Positions 6,957-13,605 of a stretch of DNA of 16,545 bases are shown in pieces. This DNA is from an uncultured Sutterella sp. (lineage in GTDB: Bacteria; Pseudomonadota; Gammaproteobacteria; Burkholderiales; Burkholderiaceae_F), in NCBI GenBank assembly GCA_934255515.1, contig CAKQON010000035.1, positions 1 through 16,545 on the forward strand, written 5' to 3'. A program made the position numbers and the translations under genes. The notes under the pieces were generated by a model. The model made no database searches and was not told where the DNA came from. It was given only the letters and a program-made list of their open reading frames with translations. Positions within the stretch are counted from its first letter, which is position 1. Each line of letters opens with the position of its first letter.

Positions 6957-7925
6957 TTAGTAAAGTCCGCGTCCCGGGCCGCGGCCGGCCTGCGTGGCGT
7001 CGCCCTGCTTGAGCACCTTCTGCGGAACCGTGCCCTGCGTGACGGCAGCTTCATACGCTTCCTCAAGGCCCGTCAAAACGATCCCTTCAACGTCGGGGTT
7101 GAAGGTGAGTTCGTCGCCGCCCGCAAAGAGGGTCGGCATCGCGGCGTGGCAGTTGGAGCAGATGTGAAGACGGTGCGTGTTGTCCGCTTCATCGCTCACG
7201 TAGGAGAGGTCCGACAGGGCTTCGTCTCCGCAGCGGGCGCACCGGATGCGCTCGAAGGACCAGGAGGCGCCGCAGGTCGAGCAGTAGAGCTTCTTCACGT
7301 TGCCGCGATTCGTGGTGGCGGCAACCGCTGCGATGTCGGGTTCCGACCCGCAGCAGAAGCAGGTCGTTCTGCGGTCGAAGGACGGGGCTCCGGTTTCGGT
7401 GCGCGCAAGCGCCTGAGAGGCGTCGCGGGCGAATTTGTCGAGGAAGGCGCGGATCGTCATGCCGAGAACCGGGTAGACCCAGACGGCGGCGAGCGCCTCA
7501 TCGATGTTTGCGGTGAGTCTCTCCGCCATCACGAGGGCGTCCTGGGGCGAAAGAGAGGCGGCGTCGACAAAATCGGCGGAGGTAAAGGGCGTCCAGTCGA
7601 AGGCTTCGGCTTCAGCATGAAGTTTTTCATCGAGCTTGAGCGTCCCGAGAAGGACTTTTCCGAGGCGTTCAAGTCCGGCCTTGAAGGAATCCGGACGGAT
7701 GCGGACCAGATCGAGCGAAAGAAGCGTCGCGCCCCCTTTGGCGGCGGCGAGGATTTCCGCTTCAGTGGGTTCGCGCACGATGGTTGAATCCTCGTCCGTG
7801 AGGGAATTCGAAAGGGCGGCGGCTTCGAGGAGAAGCGGCCCGAAGATCTCCAGACGCGTGCGAACGTCTTCGTCCTTATAGGCACGGTAGCGCTGAAGGG
7901 CTCGTTCGATCGACTTCGAATTCAT
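6957..7925 (-). CDS. fdhE: formate dehydrogenase accessory protein FdhE
   Basis: FdhE is a cytoplasmic rubredoxin-like iron-binding protein needed to assemble active Tat-exported formate dehydrogenases. It binds the catalytic subunit before export. Four CxxC pairs stand in the expected order in the C-terminal half: CFCCGSEP (about residue 187), YCSTCG (about 215), RCARCG (about 230) and CSNCH (about 256). The N-terminal half is a helical region with RALQRYRAYK and the family-like WxPF segment. Starting at ATG 7923-7925 gives 322 aa, close to E. coli FdhE (309 aa), with AAGGA just upstream. The reading frame stays open to 8204, but that extension crosses a hairpin-rich spacer and its translation is low-complexity, so I do not count it as coding. 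Confidence 0.93.
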   Translation of the reverse strand: MNSKSIERALQRYRAYKDEDVRTRLEIFGPLLLEAAALSNSLTDEDSTIVREPTEAEILAAAKGGATLLSLDLVRIRPDSFKAGLERLGKVLLGTLKLDEKLHAEAEAFDWTPFTSADFVDAASLSPQDALVMAERLTANIDEALAAVWVYPVLGMTIRAFLDKFARDASQALARTETGAPSFDRRTTCFCCGSEPDIAAVAATTNRGNVKKLYCSTCGASWSFERIRCARCGDEALSDLSYVSDEADNTHRLHICSNCHAAMPTLFAGGDELTFNPDVEGIVLTGLEEAYEAAVTQGTVPQKVLKQGDATQAGRGPGRGLY

Positions 7926-8044
7926 GATTTTTCCTTTTCGTTTGTATAGGGGTCTTTCCTCGTCCCGGATCCGGAAGGCAATCATAGCCGTCGCGGCCGG
8001 AAGCGCCGGGAAGCATTTTTTCCCGTCCTTGCACTCTCTCGGGG

Positions 8045-8084
8045 GAGTGCGATGAAGTCTCAATGAAAAGGCTTCATCGCACTC
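8045..8084. repeat. 13-bp perfect inverted repeat (hairpin C)
   Basis: GAGTGCGATGAAG (8045-8057) pairs with CTTCATCGCACTC (8072-8084) around a 14-nt loop. The GAGTGC part can instead pair with GCACTC at 8031-8036 (hairpin D: 8031-8038 with 8043-8050, including one G-T pair), so the two folds exclude each other. Confidence 0.75.
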
Positions 8085-8085
8085 A

Positions 8086-8132
8086 CCGCCCGCTTCGAAG
8101 GGTTCCGGGGAAACCCTTTTTAGAGCGGGCGG
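8086..8132. repeat. nested double hairpin B
   Basis: The outer stem is CCGCCCGCT (8086-8094) with AGCGGGCGG (8124-8132), 9 bp. Inside it is a 7-bp stem AAGGGTT (8098-8104) with AACCCTT (8112-8118) and a 7-nt loop. Both are perfect and separated by an asymmetric internal loop, a layout more like a folded RNA element than a chance palindrome. Confidence 0.7.
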
Positions 8133-8147
8133 AGCGTGCTTTATTTG

Positions 8148-8169
8148 GGGGCTCCTCAGCGGGAGCCCC
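8148..8169. repeat. 8-bp inverted repeat (hairpin A) after fdnI
   Basis: GGGGCTCC (8148-8155) pairs with GGAGCCCC (8162-8169) across a 6-nt loop, 15 nt after the fdnI stop codon. There is no T-tract on the minus strand. Its position fits an mRNA 3'-end stabiliser. Confidence 0.6.
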
Positions 8170-8184
8170 TGAAAGTCCGGAGAC

Positions 8185-8904
8185 TTACTTGCCGTCCTTT
8201 TCAACGGTGACGTTCTTGCCGCTCGTAAGCTCCTGGTTGGCCCAGTAGCCCCAGTGGTAGAGCGCGTCCGATTCGCTCACCTTGCCGTCGCCGAACATGA
8301 TGCGGGCCGTGCCCTTATAGGGTTCGAAGATGCCCGCGCCCAGGTAGATGTGGGCAATGCCGACGATCACCGTGAGAGCGAAAAAGATATCGTGGAGCAG
8401 ACGCGCCCAGAGGAGAACGTCCGTGCTGAAGGCTACCTTCATGCCGCCGTTGGGGAGAAGCCCCGTGTTGAGCCACAGGATCATGCCGGTGACAGCCATG
8501 ATGATGCAGAAGAACACGAGCGCGCCGTCAGCGAGACGCTGCGCGGACTTCACGTGGTGCTGCGGGGGCATGTGCACCTTGGACGGGAAGAAGAGGTAGA
8601 AGGGGAACTTCATCGCCCAGAGGTAGTCGTCCTTATCCCACTTGCCGAAGATGTCTTCCTTGAAGAGATGCACGCATCCCTTCGGCGAACGGAAGACCGC
8701 GTAGAGCGGAATCAGGATGAAGGGGATGGCGAAGATGCGGTGCAGCATGCGCATCCAGTGGGTGAATTCGCCGCCCATCACCGAGCCGCCGAGCTCGGGC
8801 CAGAAGACGAAGAGGCCGGTCACCGCGAGCAGGATGCAGGTGATGGCGACCACGCCGTGAGTGACGCGCGTCAGAAGTGAGTGACGCTGGATATAACGGG
8901 TCAT
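8185..8904 (-). CDS. fdnI: formate dehydrogenase gamma subunit, cytochrome b556
   Basis: FdnI is the membrane subunit that carries electrons from the iron-sulfur subunit to menaquinone or ubiquinone through two b hemes. The 239-aa protein has four hydrophobic helices (about 17-35, 55-72, 125-145, 170-190). The expected heme-ligand histidines are in place: His16 (RVTHG), His55 (MLHRIF), and the pair His171/His185 (LLHDIF, IAHIYLG), with the same 14-residue spacing as His155/His169 in E. coli FdnI. The C-terminal DALYHWGYWANQEL matches the family. Its AAGGAG Shine-Dalgarno overlaps the stop codon of the preceding beta-subunit gene (9 nt gap), which points to translational coupling. Confidence 0.94.
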   Translation of the reverse strand: MTRYIQRHSLLTRVTHGVVAITCILLAVTGLFVFWPELGGSVMGGEFTHWMRMLHRIFAIPFILIPLYAVFRSPKGCVHLFKEDIFGKWDKDDYLWAMKFPFYLFFPSKVHMPPQHHVKSAQRLADGALVFFCIIMAVTGMILWLNTGLLPNGGMKVAFSTDVLLWARLLHDIFFALTVIVGIAHIYLGAGIFEPYKGTARIMFGDGKVSESDALYHWGYWANQELTSGKNVTVEKDGK

Positions 8905-8913
8905 GATCTCTCC

Positions 8914-9801
8914 TTATTTAGCAGCCTTGCGGATTTCGGCGGCTTCGGCCTCAGCCTTCGCGCGCTGTTCGGGCGTCCAGCTTGCCTTCGCCTCCTCAAG
9001 GGTAACCGCCTTTCTGCGGTAGCCGAGGTTGGCGAGGAAGGACACGGCGAGCGCGCCCACGACGGCGGCAGCGCCCACGGCCGTGACGGGCTTCATCACG
9101 TCGATTGCGTTGATCACCTTCTTGGGTTCGGGGTTGGTCGGCAGACCGTAGGCTTCGTGACCGAGCGCGCAGACCTGAATGACGTGGAGCCCCCCGCATT
9201 CGTTCTCGCCGTAGACCTCAGCCTTCGCGAATCCCTTCTTCTTGAGGAATTCGACGCGGGCATGGGCTTTCTTGAGCATTTCCTCGCGCGGCCCGAAGTC
9301 GAGCGCTTCAGGCTGGCAGGTATGCACGCAGGCGGGCTTGCCGCCCTGTTCGAGTCGATCCATGCAGAGCGTGCACTTGTCGATCTTGCCGTCCATCGGG
9401 CGGAAGCGCGGCACGTCGAAGGGGCAGGCGGCCTGGCAGAAGGTGCAGCCGTTGCACTTGTCGGTGTCGAAGGTCACCACGCCGTTCTCGTTCTTCTGGA
9501 GAGCGCCCGAAGAGCACGCCTGAACGCAGCCCGGGTCCGTGCAGTGGTAGCAGGAACGCCGGCCGATTGCCCAGTCGATCGGGTGGTACTTGTTCCCCGA
9601 GGGCTTCTCATCAAAGGTCATGATGAGGCGCGTGTCGCCGTTGAGGTCCATCGGGCCCTGGTAGGAGCCGGTGAAGGGATTTGCATTGAGTCCGAGCCGT
9701 GCAGGCAGCACGTTCCACTCCTTGCACGCCACCTGGCAGCCGCGGCAGCCGGTGCAGTGCGAGGCGTCGAAGAGCATCGCGACTTCTTTCGTATTTGCCA
9801 T
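8914..9801 (-). CDS. fdnH: formate dehydrogenase beta subunit, four [4Fe-4S] clusters (FdnH/FdxH)
   Basis: The beta subunit wires the catalytic subunit to the cytochrome. In 295 aa it shows the four-cluster ferredoxin arrangement: CTGCRGCQVAC (16-26), CYHCTDPGCVQAC, CNGCTFCQAACPF and CTLCMDRLEQ...CVHTC. A single hydrophobic helix (VTAVGAAAVVGALAVSFLANL, about 240-260) near the C-terminus is the membrane anchor known from E. coli FdnH. It has no signal peptide, so it is expected to be carried out by the Tat signal of the alpha subunit. The start follows AGGAG and lies 27 nt after the alpha-subunit stop. The tail after the anchor is Ala/Glu/Lys-rich. Confidence 0.95.
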   Translation of the reverse strand: MANTKEVAMLFDASHCTGCRGCQVACKEWNVLPARLGLNANPFTGSYQGPMDLNGDTRLIMTFDEKPSGNKYHPIDWAIGRRSCYHCTDPGCVQACSSGALQKNENGVVTFDTDKCNGCTFCQAACPFDVPRFRPMDGKIDKCTLCMDRLEQGGKPACVHTCQPEALDFGPREEMLKKAHARVEFLKKKGFAKAEVYGENECGGLHVIQVCALGHEAYGLPTNPEPKKVINAIDVMKPVTAVGAAAVVGALAVSFLANLGYRRKAVTLEEAKASWTPEQRAKAEAEAAEIRKAAK

Positions 9802-9828
9802 TTGGTTGTCTCCTGTGGGTCCGGCCGG

Positions 9829-12800
9829 TTAGTTCGCCTTCTCGATGTTGACGAGGAAGGCCTTGTATTCCGGAATGAAGCTGTTCGGATCGGCCACATT
9901 CGGACTCAGGTCGTTGATGTTGTCGCCCGTGGCGAAGGTGCCGGCCCACGAGAAGTGGTGCGGCATGCCGACCACGTGGACCTTCTTGCCGTCGATCGTC
10001 ATCGGCTTGATGCGGATCGTCACCATCGCGCGGACCTTGACGGAGCCGCGGTTGTTCCAGACGCGAACGACGTCGCCGTTCTTGATGCCCTTTTCCTCTG
10101 CAAGTTCAGGCGAAAGCTCGATGAAGTTGCAGCTGATGAGCTCATTCAACCACGGGATGCTGCGGGTCTGCGTGCCCGTCTGCCAGTGCTCGGTAACGGA
10201 GTAGGTCGTGACCACGTACGGGAACTCTTCCTTCGTGCCGCGTTTCGCAGACTTGTCGTCCGTGAAGAGCGCGCAGGGATTCTGCTCGGCATTGTTGAAG
10301 AGGTTCTTCGCAGGCGATTCAAAGGGCTCGAAGTGTTCGGGCAGCGGGCCGTCCGCCATCGGATAGGCGAAGAGGCGGGCGTTCTGCTCCCAGGTCATGA
10401 AGAAGGCGTTGTTGTCCGGGCCCTTCGCGGTATTGAAGTCGCCCACGTCGTTCTGGATCCACTTGCCGTCCTTCCATTCGACAAAGACCTTGTCGGGATT
10501 CCAGGGACGGCCCTTCGTGTCGGCCGAGGCGCGGTTGTAGAGCACACGGCGGTTGGCAGGCCAGGCGAAGGACCACTGCGGGAAGAGGCCGAGACCGGTC
10601 GGGTCGCTCTTCGAGCGGCGCGCGAGAGGCTGCTTCATCGGGTCGAGCTTTTCGGCCTCGTTGTTGTAGTAGCCCGAATAGATCCACATGCCGCAGGCAG
10701 TCGACCCGTCGGCGCCGAGCTTAGCGTAGCCCGGGAGGAGCTTTCCATCGGCGACGGTGTAGCCGTTGATCGCCCAGCAGACGGCGCGGATGTCGTACTT
10801 GCCGTCGATCCGGTAGTCCATGTTGGCCTTGAGAATCGGGTCGGGGTAGGCGCCGCCTTCCTTTTCATAGAGTTCGCGGATCTTCGCGAAGAGGCGCTCG
10901 ATGATTTCAAAGTCGGACTTGCATTCGCCCGGCGGGAGAATGCCCTGCTGACGCCACTGGACCCAGCGGCCGGAGTTCGAGATCGAGCCCGTCTTTTCGT
11001 AGATGAGCGCGGCCGGGAGGAAGTAGACCTCGGTCTTAATATCCTCGGGCTTCATGTCCGGAGCCTTCCAGAAGGACGCGGTTTCGGTCACGAACCAGTC
11101 GGCGCAGACCATCCAGTCGAGGTTGGCCATCGCCTGACGGGCGAACTTGGCGTTCGGCGTCGAGTGCGCGGGATTCATGCCCCAGGCGAAGTAGCCCTTC
11201 ATCTTGCCGTCGCGCATCATGTGGAAGGTGCCGATCGTCGTCCAGGCCGAGGCCGGGAGCTTCGGACCGATCTTCGGGAGCATGTCGTAGCCGTAGTCGT
11301 TCTCAAAGGTCGCGTTCTTGCCGAAGAATTCCTTCAGGAAGGAGACGATGAACTTGGGCTTGTTCGAGTAGTAGCCCGCCGCATAGGCTTCCTTGTGGCA
11401 GTAGTCGGCGAGCGTGAGGTGCTTCGGCACCGTCGGCCACTTGAGGTAGCCCGGAAGATCCGGTACCGTGCAGGCGACGTCGGTCGCGCCCTGAACGTTC
11501 GGTTCGCCGCGCAGCGCATTGATGCCGCCGCCCGGGATGCCGACGTTGCCGAGGAGAAGCTGAACCATGCACATCGCGCGGCAGTTCTGCGAGCCGTAGG
11601 TGTGCTGCGTCTGGCCGAGCGCGTAGAGGATCGAACCCGCCTTGCCCGGCTTGCCGGTCGAGGCGAAGACCTCCCAGATTTTCTTCATCACGTCGATGTC
11701 CATGCCGGTCACGCGCGAAACGAGCTCAGGCGTGTAGCGGGCATAGTGGCGGCGAAGAACGTTGAGGACGCACATCGGGTCCTTCAGCGTCATGTCGCGC
11801 TTGAGGACCTCGAGCTCGGGCGGCTCGAACTTCGGCGTACCGGGCTTGTTCACCCAGGCGTATTCGCCCGTGGGCGAGGTGTCCCACTTCTCGAAGTGGT
11901 CGACGTCGTAGCCCCAGGTTTCGTCGGAATACTTCTTCGTTTTCGGATCCCAGCCGGAGAAGAGGCCCGTGTTGGGATCGAACTTGAAGTCCTTCCTCAG
12001 GATGCAGGCGGCGTTCGTGTAGTTGAGAACGTATTCCTCCTGGTAGAGGTGATTCTCAAGAATGTAGTTGATGAGGCCGCCGTAGAAGGCGATGTCGGTG
12101 CCCGGACGGATCGGGCTGTAGAGGTCGGCGTTCTTCGCCGAGCGCGTGAAGCGCGGGTCGACGACGATCCAGGTCGCGCCCTTGTCCTGAGCGCGTTCAA
12201 CCCAGCGCGAGGAGAGCGGATGGTTTTCGACGTTGTTCGAGCCGCAGGAAAGGATGACGTCCGAATTGGCGAAGTCGCACCAGTGCGAGGTCATGGAGCC
12301 GCGGCCGAATGAAGGCGCAAGGCCCGAAACGGTCGAGGAGTGGCAGACGCGGGTCTGGTTGTCGATCGCGATCGAACCGAGCGCGCGGGTGAACTTCTGC
12401 AGAAGCCAGCATTCTTCGTTGTTGATCTGCGAGCCGCCGAGGACCGCAAAGCCTTCCGTACGGTTGACGGTGATGCCGTCCTCCGTCTTCTTGAAGGTTT
12501 CGTCGCGGGTCTTCTTCACGTGGCGGGCAATCCCTTCGATCGCTTCGTCCCAGCTGATGCGCTCCCAGTCCTTCTTGCCCGGACGGCGGACCATCGGGTA
12601 GAGAACGCGTCCCGGGTTGATCTGAGTCTTGCGGTCAGGGGTGACGATGTTGCGCAGACCCCAGAGGGCCGAACCCTTCGGGCAGAGGCCGCCCAGGTTC
12701 ACCGGATGGTCCGGGTCGCCTTCGATGTTGATGAGTTCGCCGTTTCTGGCCGAAACAATCGTGCCGCAGCCGCCGGAGCAGTAGCAGCAGATGTTGAATG

Positions 12801-12939
12801 CTTCCTGAACGTTCGCGAGCTTGAAGGGCTTCTTGTGAACGGGGACCGCCATCGCGGCAGTGCTCGCAAGCCCAGCGGCAACCGGTGAGGCGCCGAGCAA
12901 AAAGCCGCGCTTCAGAAAACTTCTGCGGGTAACTTCCAT
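9829..12939 (-). CDS. fdnG: formate dehydrogenase alpha (catalytic) subunit, Cys type, Tat-exported
   Basis: This is the periplasmic catalytic subunit of a formate dehydrogenase-N/O type enzyme that oxidises formate to CO2 at a Mo or W bis-MGD centre. It starts with a Tat signal (TRRSFLKRG, then a hydrophobic stretch to AMA), followed by a [4Fe-4S] motif CCYCSGGC...LCPKG. The active site is TRVCHSSTV: codon 12343-12345 is TGC, so the metal ligand is Cys199 where E. coli FdnG has selenocysteine (Sec196), with the catalytic His next to it. The pterin-domain motifs LRGEPNVQGATD and SGRWVQWR and the C-terminal EYKAFLVNIEK are conserved. At 1036 aa it is about the usual length. ATG 12937-12939 is chosen because AAGGAGG lies directly upstream; a GTG at 12972 would make the signal peptide too long. 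Confidence 0.96.
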   Translation of the reverse strand: MEVTRRSFLKRGFLLGASPVAAGLASTAAMAVPVHKKPFKLANVQEAFNICCYCSGGCGTIVSARNGELINIEGDPDHPVNLGGLCPKGSALWGLRNIVTPDRKTQINPGRVLYPMVRRPGKKDWERISWDEAIEGIARHVKKTRDETFKKTEDGITVNRTEGFAVLGGSQINNEECWLLQKFTRALGSIAIDNQTRVCHSSTVSGLAPSFGRGSMTSHWCDFANSDVILSCGSNNVENHPLSSRWVERAQDKGATWIVVDPRFTRSAKNADLYSPIRPGTDIAFYGGLINYILENHLYQEEYVLNYTNAACILRKDFKFDPNTGLFSGWDPKTKKYSDETWGYDVDHFEKWDTSPTGEYAWVNKPGTPKFEPPELEVLKRDMTLKDPMCVLNVLRRHYARYTPELVSRVTGMDIDVMKKIWEVFASTGKPGKAGSILYALGQTQHTYGSQNCRAMCMVQLLLGNVGIPGGGINALRGEPNVQGATDVACTVPDLPGYLKWPTVPKHLTLADYCHKEAYAAGYYSNKPKFIVSFLKEFFGKNATFENDYGYDMLPKIGPKLPASAWTTIGTFHMMRDGKMKGYFAWGMNPAHSTPNAKFARQAMANLDWMVCADWFVTETASFWKAPDMKPEDIKTEVYFLPAALIYEKTGSISNSGRWVQWRQQGILPPGECKSDFEIIERLFAKIRELYEKEGGAYPDPILKANMDYRIDGKYDIRAVCWAINGYTVADGKLLPGYAKLGADGSTACGMWIYSGYYNNEAEKLDPMKQPLARRSKSDPTGLGLFPQWSFAWPANRRVLYNRASADTKGRPWNPDKVFVEWKDGKWIQNDVGDFNTAKGPDNNAFFMTWEQNARLFAYPMADGPLPEHFEPFESPAKNLFNNAEQNPCALFTDDKSAKRGTKEEFPYVVTTYSVTEHWQTGTQTRSIPWLNELISCNFIELSPELAEEKGIKNGDVVRVWNNRGSVKVRAMVTIRIKPMTIDGKKVHVVGMPHHFSWAGTFATGDNINDLSPNVADPNSFIPEYKAFLVNIEKAN

Positions 12940-12943
12940 GAGT

Positions 12944-12950
12944 CCTCCTT
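12944..12950 (-). promoter_or_regulatory. Shine-Dalgarno of fdnG (decides the start)
   Basis: On the minus strand AAGGAGG stands 4 nt before ATG 12939, an almost perfect anti-16S match. It rules out the longer GTG reading from 12972. Confidence 0.85.
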
Positions 12951-13067
12951 CTTGGGGAGTTTGATTCTTCACGTTGAATTTCCGGGCCTGCGCATCTTGG
13001 AAAGCGTCTTCGGCGGCCGGAAAGGGTCATTGATCGACGAAAGGCATTTCAGGCTGACGAGCCTCAG

Positions 13068-13089
13068 ATGAGAGGCTCGCCCGCAGCGG
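13068..13089 (-). other. leader hairpin upstream of fdnG
   Basis: CGAGCCTC (13068-13075) and GAGGCTCG (13082-13089) form an 8-bp stem with a 6-nt loop. AGGCT at 13061-13065 can pair with part of the same arm (AGCCT, 13070-13074), so two folds compete. It lies in the untranslated leader of the fdn transcript and has no T-tract. A second, 6-bp stem (AACGCC/GGCGTT) lies at 13193-13210. Confidence 0.5.
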
Positions 13090-13222
13090 AAAGCTTTAAG
13101 AGGGCCGATGGGCACGATTTTCCGCATATGCCGAACGGGAGAAAATCATTCATGCGGTTAAACCGAACCATCGGAATGCGTAGAGTTCGACGAACGCCAT
13201 TTACGGCGTTTGCCGCCATTTC

Positions 13223-13238
13223 TACCCTTAAGTGGGTA
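13223..13238. promoter_or_regulatory. NarL/NarP-like 7-2-7 inverted repeat
   Basis: TACCCTT-AA-GTGGGTA. Each heptamer fits the published NarL/NarP consensus (TACYYMT and its inverse) at 6 of 7 positions, in the 7-2-7 layout. E. coli fdnG is nitrate-induced through NarL, which makes the site plausible. However, here it lies about 75 nt downstream of the transcription start predicted from the FNR box, so it would act from within the leader, or belong to a second promoter, or be chance. Confidence 0.4.
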
Positions 13239-13318
13239 CGCAGAAATAATCTGGCGGGTTCCATCGCAGAAAGCATCTGCGCTTGTCGATATTCCGCAGA
13301 TGAATAACGAAACGATGA

Positions 13319-13324
13319 ATTTTA
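13319..13324 (-). promoter_or_regulatory. candidate -10 box of the fdn operon promoter
   Basis: TAAAAT on the minus strand (plus 13319-13324). A start about 7 nt further (near 13310-13312) would put the centre of the FNR box about 40-41 nt upstream, the class II FNR position. No separate -35 is needed in that arrangement. The A/T-rich surroundings allow other -10 choices. Confidence 0.5.
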
Positions 13325-13344
13325 TTTACAATAAATTATTAAAT

Positions 13345-13358
13345 TTGATATAAATCAA
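13345..13358. promoter_or_regulatory. perfect FNR box
   Basis: TTGAT-ATAA-ATCAA matches the FNR consensus TTGAT-N4-ATCAA at all ten fixed positions. It lies between the divergent fdnG and flavoprotein genes. For fdnG it is spaced for class II activation. For the flavoprotein gene it could serve a rightward promoter starting near 13393. FNR control of formate dehydrogenase-N is established in E. coli; use of the site here is inferred. Confidence 0.8.
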
Positions 13359-13370
13359 ATTACAATTAAA

Positions 13371-13398
13371 TAGATAATATCTATCAAACTGGTAGATA
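13371..13398. promoter_or_regulatory. overlapping TAGATA/TATCTA inverted repeats
   Basis: TAGATAATATCTA (13371-13383) is a 5-bp inverted repeat with a 3-nt centre. The TATCTA half pairs again with TAGATA at 13393-13398. Three alternating half-sites within 28 bp beside the FNR box look like an operator for a dimeric regulator, or a -10 region (TAGATA) for the rightward gene. No protein can be assigned from the sequence. Confidence 0.35.
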
Positions 13399-13424
13399 AA
13401 AACAAAAATCAAGCAAGAGGGTTT

Positions 13425-13473
13425 ACCCGCTGAGGGATTAACCCTGAAAAGTCCGGACGGAGGCGGGTTCTTT
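13425..13473 (+). other. folded leader element before the flavoprotein gene
   Basis: ACCCGC (13425-13430) can pair with GCGGGT (13463-13468), followed by TCTTT. Inside are two small stems: AGGG/CCCT (13433-13445) and the palindrome GTCCGGAC (13451-13458). This is a possible three-way junction with a terminator-like tail in the untranslated leader. I do not recognise it as a known riboswitch class. The rest of 13400-13605 shows nothing else clear. Confidence 0.3.
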
Positions 13474-13605
13474 GAGGGGGCGATGAACGAGAAGTCCGGC
13501 GGCAGGACGGGCGGCAGTTTGCTATTCTTCTCGGCATCAGGGTTTTCCCGCTAGCTGGTTTCTCCATCCCTTCACATGCCCCCCGATGTTTTCCCATGCG
13601 CCGCG

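Larger units (their letters stand above)
7926..8184 (-). other. 259-bp hairpin-rich spacer between fdnI and fdhE
   Basis: This gene-free stretch separates the structural subunits from the maturation genes. In transcript order it holds hairpin A (8148-8169), a nested double hairpin B (8086-8132), a 13-bp hairpin C (8045-8084), an alternative hairpin D (8031-8050) and a small hairpin at 8008-8026 (CGGGAA/TTCCCG). None is followed by a T-run on the minus strand, so a plain terminator is unlikely. The structures may set a different mRNA level for fdhE-fdhD by processing, stabilisation or partial termination, or be intergenic repeats. A weak -10-like TATACA lies near 7945 before fdhE. Confidence 0.6.

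Noticed and set aside
7926..8204. N-terminal extension of FdhE upstream to 8204
   Set aside because: It runs through the hairpin-rich spacer and overlaps the end of fdnI. FdhE homologues begin near MNSKSIE, where AAGGA precedes the ATG.
8881..12312. A 1143-codon open frame on the plus strand antisense to fdnG/fdnH
   Set aside because: It is a shadow of GC-rich coding on the other strand. The translation is Arg/Val/Glu/His-rich without any recognisable domain, while the minus strand encodes fully conserved subunits.
12343..12345. Possible selenocysteine codon in fdnG
   Set aside because: The codon is TGC, not TGA, and the frame is uninterrupted, so no recoding is needed.
12940..12972. GTG start 11 codons upstream of the chosen fdnG start
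   Set aside because: AAGGAGG sits between the two candidates, directly before ATG 12939, and the shorter form gives a normal Tat signal.
13068..13307. A 79-codon plus-strand open frame in the fdn leader
   Set aside because: No ribosome site, no recognisable features, and it overlaps the leader hairpins and the NarL-like site.
13576..13605. Earlier ATG for the flavoprotein gene
   Set aside because: It adds ten residues before the twin-arginine-type signal and has no ribosome site; the start at 13606 is more natural, though not proven.
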